From the NCBI GenBank assembly GCA_009801015.1, contig VHZZ01000310.1, positions 5,069 through 33,440 on the forward strand: DNA of 28,372 nt. Reading direction: 5' to 3'. The notes beneath the pieces were generated by a model, which saw nothing but the letters and a program-made list of their open reading frames with translations, did not search any database and was not told the DNA's origin. Positions within the stretch are counted from its first letter, which is position 1, and each line of letters opens with the position of its first letter. Position numbers and translations under genes: made by a program. The DNA comes from Silene noctiflora. Lineage: Eukaryota > Streptophyta > Magnoliopsida > Caryophyllales > Caryophyllaceae. Below, one piece after another: positions 1 to 10,412 of the stretch.

Positions 1-116
1 AGTTTTTATGACGCTTCGCATTTGGACTTTAAATGTTTTTAAAAATCTCGCTTTTCCGCATCTTAGTTACTCTTTTATGTTGATTATTCGTGTCTTATAA
101 ATAGCGGGGTGTCACA
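1..116 (-). mobile_element. Edge of an LTR (probably Ty3/gypsy)
   Basis: On the minus strand a sequence begins at about position 116 with TGTGACACCCCG, a start typical of plant Ty3/gypsy LTRs, and runs off the left edge of the window. It cuts into the Myb-like reading frame directly to its right, so it looks like an insertion. Only this edge is visible, so neither the internal region nor the age can be judged. The family assignment rests on the terminal bases alone. Confidence 0.45.
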
Positions 117-438
117 CATCGTTCCATCGCGTGACTTCCATCTGATTTTTCCCGAGTATGGGATTAATGCTACAAATACACCAAGCTGACATTAGAGCTT
201 CATCTTCGTTTTGATTCCATGCGATATTTTCAGCTCGTTTTGTTGTTCTTTTCCATTTCTTGGTAGTTGGCGAAAAAGGCGTTGGTGTCAAGTCTTCCGA
301 GTTTTCAAGATTAACATGTTCTGAATATGTTTGGGGATTTGAATATTCATAATTAAGATTATATTCTTGAGAATTAAGATAATCTTCGGACGTTGGAAAA
401 TCTTTGGAATTTAATAAATTCATGAATTCGTTATCCAT
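117..438 (-). pseudogene. Myb/trihelix-like protein, N-terminal part, cut by LTR
   Basis: A minus-strand reading frame starts at 438 (MDNEFMNLLNSKDF) and has an acidic, Asn/Ser-rich N-terminus. A basic stretch (KKWKRTTKRAE) follows, and then the beginning of a SANT/Myb-like domain: W-x4-EDEAL-x2-AW, then NPILGKNQ and RWNDV. This matches the pattern of the large plant family often annotated as trihelix or 'glutathione S-transferase T3-like' proteins, which is related to ORF1 of PIF/Harbinger transposons. The frame stops about 107 residues in, where the left-edge LTR begins. The rest of the domain and the C-terminal half are therefore absent from this window. It could be a host gene copy or a transposon-derived ORF. 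An intron at the break is an alternative, but the LTR-like bases argue against it. Confidence 0.55.
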
Positions 439-774
439 TTTAGAATTTATTAAAATTTCACGAAGTATTATCTTGATATGTAATTTTTAGGAATTTACTA
501 ATGAAATTATGAAAAGGGAGTAGAAATACTTGGGTTTAAAGTTTTTTTCATAGAGGATGAGTAAATAAAATGTTGTATCTTTAGTATACAACTATTCAAG
601 CAATTAAAATGTTAGATATTATGAACTAATTTGATGGTGTATCGTTTGCAGGTGTATAAAGAGAAAAAACTGACAAAAGTACCTACTTCATACAAATATC
701 ACTGAACAAGCATTACATGAAAGTATTCGTGTCAAACATGCACAAATCTCTAGCAACTCGAGCTCATTAAAAAA
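439..774. other. AT-rich spacer upstream of the Myb-like ORF
   Basis: This lies upstream of the minus-strand Myb-like frame and would hold its promoter and 5' UTR. It is AT-rich. I see no coding potential and no recognisable element. Confidence 0.4.
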
Positions 775-966
775 CACAAATTCTCATTGAAGACGGTCAC
801 TATTTGTCACAAGCTGAAACTGAATAGTGCTCCTCTCACAATATGCAAATAACACTGTCCATGAGGTGCTCTATTTTCCGCACTTGCTTTTCCACTTGTC
901 TTATTATAAGAGGGACACTATCCATTTTCAGCTTATGACGGATAGTGTCCGTCACAAGACACTTTT
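775..966 (+). mobile_element. Mutator-type MITE, copy A
   Basis: This 192-bp element begins CACAAATTCTCATTGAAGAC and has palindromic subterminal sequence around GACGGATAGTGTCCGTC. It is clearly the same family as the element at 24886-25085 in the opposite orientation. Shared parts include CACAAATTCTCATTGAAGACGG, CTCACAATATGCAA, and a CACTTGCTTT-CCACTTG core. The flanks, attaaaaaa and atcaaaaat, agree at 7 of 9 positions and fit a decayed 9-bp target duplication. It has no coding capacity. Confidence 0.7.
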
Positions 967-1794
967 ATCAAAAATAATGAATTAGATATTTGCCATGTCA
1001 TGGCCCCACCCACGTGAAATACACAAACAAAGCTGATGAACTTTCACAAGATGTGTTACTCTATGTGGTTTAGTAGGTCTAAAGTAAAACATATGGAACT
1101 CATGCATGTTCCTGTATTTGTTTTAGTTTGCTTTTATTTTTTTTGTCCTTATTCAAAACCCGACCCTTGCTAACTCTACTTATAAACATAGTCTAAGCTT
1201 CAAAAGTGACCAATATCGGGTTTGACAATGCAATTTACATATCTTGATTACAATGTCATAATGCTAACTAATGTTTGACGCCATAACAAAGCCGAAAGTC
1301 CAAAAAGCATGCCCTCATACTTTACATTAGATGTATTTAGATAACGTTGAAAAGCAAACACAAGTAATACAAACAAGGAGTTAAACACCATAAATGAACC
1401 CATGAATTTTACGGGTAAATAAACTTAGGTCTCCTATTCTTCTGAGACACAGTTTTTTAATAAGTCTTTTGAGAGATTATTTTACAATTTTAAGAAAAAG
1501 TGGTATTAAAGGTAATAAAAACAGATACAAATCATAATTAAAGATAGAATAAGTACATTTATTATGTAAATAGTTACGAAATTAACATGTTAAAAGGGTA
1601 CGAAAGTCTAATCTCCAGACAATTTGTTAAGAGAGCGTCCCCCAAGTTTTAGCGAGAAACTAATTAACGACATGAAATAATAAGTGGACACAACAAATGT
1701 TAACACACATCCTCTAATTTTAGTGGACAGAAAGCACAAAAACTATTCTCTTCAACAACGGACTACTCCGTAGGATTGATTTTAGGAAGACACG
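967..1794. other. Spacer and presumed promoter of the UPF0047 gene
   Basis: This is about 830 bp of AT-rich non-coding DNA between the MITE and the UPF0047 start codon. It should contain that gene's promoter and 5' UTR. I could not pick a reliable TATA box or transcription start, and I see no repeat family here. Confidence 0.4.
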
Positions 1795-4700
1795 ATGCAA
1801 GCCTCATTCTTAGCGTCGGGGACAAACACAAACCCAATAGTATCAGTATCACCACATAATCGTCGAATTCCACATATTAAAGCCATTCAAACACCGTCAC
1901 CACCCAAAACCATGGCTACTTCACCCAAGTGGGCCCAGAAAACCATCACTCTTTCTCCTCTCTCCCGTGGCTGCCACCTCATCACCCCTAAGGTCCTCCT
2001 CCCTTTTCATCTTTCAATTTTTTTTTGATTGTTGATTGAGTTTTGAAAATATTAATTAATTGTTATGTTGGTTGAGTATGTTATTATTGCGAGTTTCGGA
2101 TTTTGTTAAATTGGGTGAATTTGACGGTGTGTGTCTGGATTCGATTATAAAAACGAGCCCAAACGAGTTTCGATCAGTGTTACTGAGTTACTGAGCTCGA
2201 GTCGAGCTTTGACTTAAATGATTACTCCGTCCGTTCCTATCAATTGTTGTCCTTTGTTTTTCGCACTAAGACCAAAAAAAAGAGAGGAGGGTCAATTAGT
2301 AAATGATAAGTGGAACAAATTGAGCGTGAATGATCAAATTCTTCATCAAGTTCATTCTTAAAATAAAAAGGACAACAATTGACCGTGTCAGAGGGAGTAG
2401 AAGTTTAGAACCATGGCATGGGATTAGTCAAATCACTATTTGATGAATTCCAAGTATTGAAAATTGGGAGTTCGTATGAGATTAGGATTAGGCTCCTTAA
2501 TCAGCTTTGAGTGGTTAGTTGGACAGTGAGGTCAGTTAGGATGACGGCATTTCCGAATTGGCCTGAGAAGCTTTCGGCCTAATTGACCTGCCAAATGAGT
2601 GGTGAAGTTTGGTGGATGTTCGGTTTTGGTATGTCGAATTGCAATCACATGTTTCAAATTAGGGTGTTAGTGGCCTACCCTAGTAGTGAATCTTGGAACG
2701 AGAGCATGCAATTGCTGTTAAAATGCAGAACTTTCGATTGCACCCTTCAACAGTTGTGTACTGGATGTTATAGATAATAAAATACATGTTCCGTGTTTCT
2801 GATTTAACATATTGCATTTTTTTCCTGAACTGTTGAGGTATATTGTTTGTCCATGACCATCTCATCTTGTTGAGCAGTAAGCACAACACAAATCTTAAGA
2901 TATTGTTGTTCTGATTCCCTTGTTTTTAATTTTACTACGGATCTGATTGTTTTCATCAGGTATTGAAGGAAATTGGATCAGATTTGTCCGATTTCAGCTG
3001 TGGACTTGCTCATATTTTCCGTGAGTGATCTTAGCATTCCATGTCTCTGAGAGTTTGATAACTTAAAATGCTTCAAACTTGTACGAATTTCGCTTTGCAG
3101 TCATTTGTTTCTTTTTGTGCTTGTAATTTTTCAGTGCAACATACAAGTGCTTCGCTGACCATAAATGAGAATTATGATGGTGATGTGCGAGAAGACACTG
3201 AGACATTTCTTAACAGGGTGGTCCCAGAGGTTGGCGTTGATTATGTTAGTGTTTTCTTCGATTTGTCCTATTCAGCATAGGGTCTTATGTGTGTCAATTT
3301 TTTTGTTTTCCATTCTTCAGGGTCCTTCTGCACCTTGGAGGCATACATTGGAAGGTTGGTTTACGAAGTGACCTGTTGAAAACCATCAAGTAGTCAGAAA
3401 TGTAGCTATTATTTGTCTTGACAAAAATCAATTCACTTCTTGCCTAAATTTTGTTTTAGATGCAGACTTTTACAGCTCGCTTCAGATGCGTGCCGACACA
3501 ATCACCTTTCCAACACAACACGTATCATACACTTCATTTTAGATCCCGAAAACGTTTCCTCCCCCAAGAGTCATGTTTGACGCTCCTACTTGCACTTGTG
3601 TACCCACTTGCAGCCAAGCACGACTGCAGGAGCTTTTTTCGGGCAGAATTGTTCGATGAGCTATGTTATTTAAATTTCTAGAAGATTCAAAGACATTTAA
3701 GAGTTTAGAATTAAAAAAAATGTCTTGGCCATACCAGTTATATCTAGAGCATTTTGGATTCATCTAGACTTTTGAAGATTCTAGACGGTTAGACCTTTCT
3801 AGGAAGTAGGATGAGAGGTTTGTAACTAAACCCATGCTTCTAAATTTGCATTTGGGTGTTCGAGAGTTCTAATCAAGCTTTCTATAAAGAGACTTGGCTC
3901 GATCTCCACTTCAACATTCGTTCTACTAGATTAGATATGAAGAGTGTGTGAGAATGCCTATTGAGGAGCAAACAAATGTGCCGAGTATAATACTTAGCTG
4001 AGTTAGCTCCCTCATGCATACACATGAGGGGGGTCAAATGTGAGCCAACATGGGAAACATGACTTGTTTATGACAGATTGTTGACGGAGTTGTTGTGCTT
4101 GTCAAGAGAAGTTTGTACCGTGACAACGTGCTTACTTTTAGACTTGCTACATTGATTGCGCTTCTTTTTGAAGTAGCGCTCATTGAAAGCAATCCTAGGT
4201 GTTTGTTAAAATTCCACGAAAAGGTCCGCCCAATCCGGGACGCCACTCCCTTCCGGAGTCAACGTCCACAAACACCTCAAATTGGCATCATTTATTTTGG
4301 TTGGCTCGGCTTGGACCAAGTAATTAGTGTTGATGTTTCGGCTGAGGATCCTAAGCACGGGGTGAGGAATGTTGGAATTCTTGGAATTTTTGTCTTGGGT
4401 GTCTCTCGTAATGGCCAACCAAAAGGCTCTTAGACCGGCTCTAGTGATGGGGATTGGTTCGGGAAGTTTTGTGACGTGCAGGGCTTGTCTAATTTGGTCA
4501 AAGGTCATAGTGCACAAAGTCTTACTTGCCCGGAACTTGATGCCGCTCACCCTATCACTCCCTAAGGTGACATGTTCAAGAGTGGAGATAAACTCAAGCG
4601 TATGGCTCCGTCTCGTGACAAAGGCTTGGTCAATTGAGTTTTCTAGGCCGACCTTACTAAGCATGATGCGTACCATGGGGGTTAAGCCGAGGTCCGAAAG

Positions 4701-7700
4701 GACCCAATCTTGTAATGACCTTGTGACCACAACCGTCGACTTAGACTTAAAGGCTTTGAAATTGGCAAGGGCCGATCCCGACAACCCTTTCCTACCAATA
4801 TACTCCCTTTCATTGTGAGAGGTTGGGGCTCCCTTCATCCTTTGGGACGATGAAGCTTCACTTTGTTTTGTCTCACCCATAATATAAGAACAATTCACAA
4901 ATTGGTTCCCTTTTTGAGCAAAAAATTGGTTGAGGAATTTTAACAAACACCTAGTATGCACTAATTTGGAAAATGTGCCAACTAGTTATTCGATAATGAA
5001 AAAGCGTCCCAAATTGAAATATAAGTAACAAGGAGTGATGAACAAGAAGTTTAAACAATTAGGACTCGAAAATAGGAGCAATTTTCGAATTCTAATACTA
5101 GAAATTGACAAACATAAGTGTAAGGCAATTATACCTCCCTTTGATCTTTGAAACTTGTTTGTGAATGATGTAGAAGGCAAATGAACACTTAAATCAAACT
5201 TCTTACCCAAAAACTTCACCCAAATCTTCAAAAATTGAAAATGAAATCCTAATCCTAGGTCTTGAATCTCGACGAAGTTGAATGAGATTGATGCTTTCCG
5301 GGTTGATTTTGATTGAAAAGGATGATTTTGGATTCAATTTTGCAAGTTTTAGGCTTTAAATGATTGAATTTGATGAAGGTTTGAGGAAGATTGAGGGGTT
5401 TAGGTTGTTGTTTGGAAGGTTGAAGATGAAGAAATGAAGATGGACAGGGTTTCGTGCATTTGAGGCTGAAAAATCCGTGGTTCCTCTAAAAGGCGCACGG
5501 CGCGCCTTTCTTGGGAAAAAAGGCGCACGGTGCGCCTTAGCTACTGGACTCATCTTTTGTTTTTCTTCGATTTCTTCCATACTTAGTCAAATTTCCCCAA
5601 TTTTCATGCTTCCTTTCTTCACCTCAATACCTAGAATTGGTACCTTACACACTAAACACACACATTAACCTATTCTAACATGAAATTACGGAATTAAAAT
5701 GCATGCGAATTAATTTAAAATGCAATGACGTTAATTAAAATGCAATAAAATACGAAAAACACAAGTGCAAGGAAATGGAATATTTATAAAAGGGTGTCGT
5801 TTGTTTAATGTCGATGGCTCGACAAAGTACCCATTTCCATTCAATCTTCATAAATGGAATCAACAAGGTGCAATGTTTCCACGTCACCTATTTGAATTCC
5901 GTCTTGATAATGCTAGACGTTGCCCATTCACTTTAAGAACCTTCCCCGTCGTGAGGCATTTGATGTTAATGGCTCCGTAAGCAAGCAAACACCACCTTGA
6001 CCACTTCATATGGCTCTATCCATCTTATCTCAACTTTCCCAAAAAGATGCGATAATGGCTTTGAAAAAGCAAGACTTTTTGGCCCACTTCAAATGTTCTT
6101 CGAGAAATTATGTTATCATGCCAAACTTGAGTCTTTGCTTTGTAAATAACCGCATTCTCATAAGCATCATTTCGGATTTCTTCAAGCTCTTGTAGTTGGA
6201 GTTTTCGATGTAACCCCGCTTCATCAGCTGGAGTATTGAAAGATTTGATTGCCCAATATGCTTTATGTTCTACTTCGACAGGTAGATGACATGGCTTCTC
6301 GAAATCAAGCGATAAGGAGACATACCAATAGGAGTCTTGTATGCCGTCCTATATGCCCACAAAGCATCCTCCAAACGTCCACTCCAATCTTTTCTATCGG
6401 GATTGACGGTCTTTTCAAGAATTGCCTTGATTTCCCAATTAGAAACTTCGGCTTGGTCGTTCGTTTGGGGTGATATGCCGTGAATACCTTATGAAGAGCT
6501 CCATATTTCTTGAGCAAGGCTCCGATGACCTTGTTACAAAAGTGGGTGCCATGGTCACTAATCAAAGCCTTTGGGAATCCAAACCGGGAAAGGATGTTAG
6601 ACTAACCACCTTGGCATCATCGGTCTTAGTGGCCTTAGCCTCTACCCATTTCCAGACGTAATCCACCCCCAAGAGAATATAAGTATAACCACTAGACACG
6701 GGAAACGACCCTATAAAATAGATACCCCATACGTCGAAGATTTCACAATAGAGCATCGGATTTTGAGGCATCTCCCCCCTCTTTGTTATGTTCACACTAT
6801 CCAGGAACCCTCCACTTATGAGCCGGCCTGTCAAAATCCCAAATGGATAAAGGCTATGGAAGATGAATTAAAAGCTCTAGAGGGCAATTACACAAGGGAG
6901 ATAATTGAGTTACCACCAGGGAAAAAGGCCATAGGATCTAAATGGGTCTACAAAGTGAAATTCACACCTAATGGAGAAGTTGAGAGATTCAAAGCTAGGT
7001 TGGTTGCCAAAGGGTACAACCAAATCAAAGGAAAGGATTACTCTAAGAGTTCTCATGAGTGTAGCAGCCTCAGGGCATTGCATCAATTAGACATCAACAA
7101 TGCCTTCCTTCATGAATTCTTAGATGAAGAAGTCGACATGAAGGTTCCAGAAGGCTATGGAGTCAAAGGTATAAATCCAATCTGCAAACTAAGAAGGTCT
7201 ATCTATGGGTTGAAATAGGCATCCAGATAATGGAATGTGATAGAGCTTGGTTATGTTCAGTCAAAACATGACTATTCCATGTTTACTCATAAAAGAAATG
7301 GCCTAATCACCATAGTTTTGGTCTATGTTGGATGATTTGATCATAACGTGCAAATCAAGAACACCAAGGATACCCTACATGAAGCTTACACCATGAAGGA
7401 CCTTGGTTACATGAAATATTTTTTGGGATTAGAAGTCACAAAGAATGGTGATGGAATACTTCTCAATCAGAGAGTACATACAAGACATACTCACTGATAC
7501 AGGAAAGATACAAGAGGATAACTGGGAAGCTGCTATATCTCAATTTAACAAGACCAGATCTATCTTATGTTGTCCAACAATTGAGTCAGTTCATGTGTGA
7601 GCCAAAAGAACCTCATTTTGAGGCAGCCCTGCACATTCTAAGATACTTAAAAGGCACCATGGATATGGGGCTATTCTATTAAGTCAGAACCCGTGCTCAA

Positions 7701-10317
7701 GGGATATTGTGATGCAGATTGGGGGTCTTGTGCCTTTAGTGACAGATCCTTGAGGGTTTTGTGCATTCTATGGAGATTCACTAATATCTTGGAAAACCAA
7801 AAAACAAAAGGTGGTCTCAAAATCCTCAGCAGAATCTGAATTTCTGAATACAGAAGTATGTCTCAAACCACCGGTGAAGATACAGGAGGATAACTGGGAA
7901 GCTGCTATATCTCAATTTAACAAGACCAAATCTATCTTATGTTGTCCAACAATTGAGTCAGTTCATGTGTGAGCCAAAAGAACCTCATTTTCAGGCAGCC
8001 CTGCACATTCTAAGATACTTTAAAGGCACCATGGATATGGGGCTATTCTATTCCTCAAAGTCAGAACCCGTGCTCATGGGATATTGTGATGGAGATTAGG
8101 GGTCTTGTGCCTTTAGTGACAGATCCTTGACAGAGTTTTGTGCATTCTATGGAGATTCATTAATGTCTTGGAAAACCAATAAACAAAAGGTAGTCTCAAA
8201 ATCCTCAGCAGAATCTGAATTTCTGAATACAGAAGTATGTCTCAAACCACCGGTGAACTTGTGTGGCAACTTGTGTGGCTTGAAGGATTACTATCTGATC
8301 TTGATATTCATGTGCCATTACCTATCCAGCTTCATTGTGATAACAAAGCGGCTCATTATATAACATTATATAGCGAAGAACCCAGTCTTTCGCGAAAGGA
8401 CTAAACATTTCAAATTGGACTATCACTATGTAAGGGACAATGTTCAGTCAGGATTCATTCAAACTCAACATCTCAAGTCCTCACTTCAACTTGTAGATCT
8501 GATGACCAAGCCACTTAGTGAAAATCAACATTTCTTCCTCTGTGCCAAGTTAGGGTCGGTCTTAATTTAATCACCCAACTCTAACTTGGGGAGGGGATAT
8601 GGAAATATGATGCATATTCCAGGGAATGACAAGCATGGCACAACTTGTAGCACTAACTGTCAGACAATGCAGAATGGTACAAAACAGAAATATAGGACCA
8701 CTGAGTCTTACCAAAACAGAAATATAGGACCACTGAGTCACCAGCTAATGCACAAACACATTGGTGGAAATAGTACTAAGATAGGTGTTATTATAATTTG
8801 TCTTGTTAGTGAGTCACCCTGGTAATCACCTTGGGGATCAAGCAATGCTCTCAATAGGTGTTATTATAATTTGTCTTGTTAGTGAGTCACCCTGGTAATC
8901 ACCTTGGGGATCAAGCAATGCTCTCAATATAAATAGAGACATTCACCCATTGTAAGAAATTATCACAAAAATGATCAATCAAATTTGAGTAAAATAAAAC
9001 TCAGAAAGTATTCTCTTCTATATCTTCAATTTCATCCCATAAAGCTTTGAGTTTTGTGTAATATTCTGCCATGGGTAGATTGTTTTGAGAGGTATTTCCA
9101 AGCTCCTTCTTGAGTTGATATAATAGAAGGCCATTAGCTTAACTATACCTTTCAACCACCTCATCCCATAAAACCTTAGCAGATGTCATAGACATAAAAC
9201 CAGCAGCAATTCTGGCTGTCATTGAATGCAACAACCAGCATTGCTTCTGACTCGGGAAGTTTCTTGCGGGTTCCATTAATGAATCCTAGTTTCACCTTGA
9301 CTCCTAATGCTAGTCTCCACCTCTGCTCCAATGGAGAAAGTTACTCCCATTGAATGGTTCATTCGTGAGTTGCATGGCACAGAGCTTATTGGGTGACATG
9401 TAAAGAGGATCCCTAGGTTGATTAAAGATTGGAGAAGTTCCTCCAGTTTCTGGCATTATGGTTTTTAGGATTTTAATTTTGTTGTTTTTAATGGAATTAT
9501 GTAATTAAGCGGAAAAGACCGGCTCAAGATACCATGAAGAATAGATGAAAAATAGAAGAGAATACTTTATGAGTTTTATTTTACTCAGATATTGATCATT
9601 TTTGTGATAATTTCTTACAATGGGTAAATGTCTATTTATATTGAGAGCATTGCTTGATCCCCAAGGTGATTACCATGGTGGCTCACTAACAAGACAAATT
9701 ATAATAACAACTATCTTAGTATTATTTCCACCAATGTGTTTGTGCATTAGCTGGTGACTCAGTGGTCCTATATTTCTGTTTTGTACCATTCTGCATTGTT
9801 TGGCAATTAGTGCTACAATTTTCTGCAGTGAGAGTATTTGCTCCAGCCACGATTTCAGTTGTGTCATGCTTGTCATTCCCTGTAATATGCATCATATTTC
9901 CATACTCCTAGCCAAGCAAAGCTCTTTTCAATCTCCGGGTTAAGAGGTAGCAAAGGCTCACTAGAATTTCTCGTGTGAACCATACACGAATCTACCCAAT
10001 AACAAACGATAAAAAACGTTCACACAAGTGACAAGGTTAAGACAAACACACAACACATTTGCAAATGACTAATACAACTATTCTAAAAACACAAACAAAA
10101 CCGTTACCTTCCCGGGCAACGGCGCCAAAATTTGACTCGCTAAAAACGTCGCTATTTAAAACGGACAAATTAACAATTTATAAACCACACTAAGTACTAA
10201 TAAATTATGACAAGTAAAGTTGTAAGAAGGGGATCGAACCCAAGAAAAGGGGGTTTGTAGATGTGAACAAATGTGTAAGAAGAACAATTGCAAAAGTAAA
10301 GGACAATTATGTAAATA

Positions 10318-10350
<33 letters not shown>

Positions 10351-10351
10351 N

Positions 10352-10412
<61 letters not shown>

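Larger units (their letters stand above)
4195..6796 (-). mobile_element. Athila-like Ty3/gypsy element, 3' portion (fossil)
   Basis: This is a minus-strand Ty3/gypsy fragment of the Tat/Athila type. Visible parts in element order are integrase (about 6790-5950), a non-coding spacer with GC-rich hairpins (about 5950-4962), and an Athila-type extra ORF (4961-4206). It appears to belong with the 5' LTR and primer-binding site at 9905-11567, with copia sequence lying between. No matching 3' LTR is seen on the left. The element is broken by several changes, and its one recognised LTR does not allow dating. It looks old. Confidence 0.75.

Noticed and set aside
4095-4818. Plus-strand open frames of 112 and 149 codons
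   Set aside because: They are antisense shadows of the minus-strand Athila-type ORF and match nothing known.
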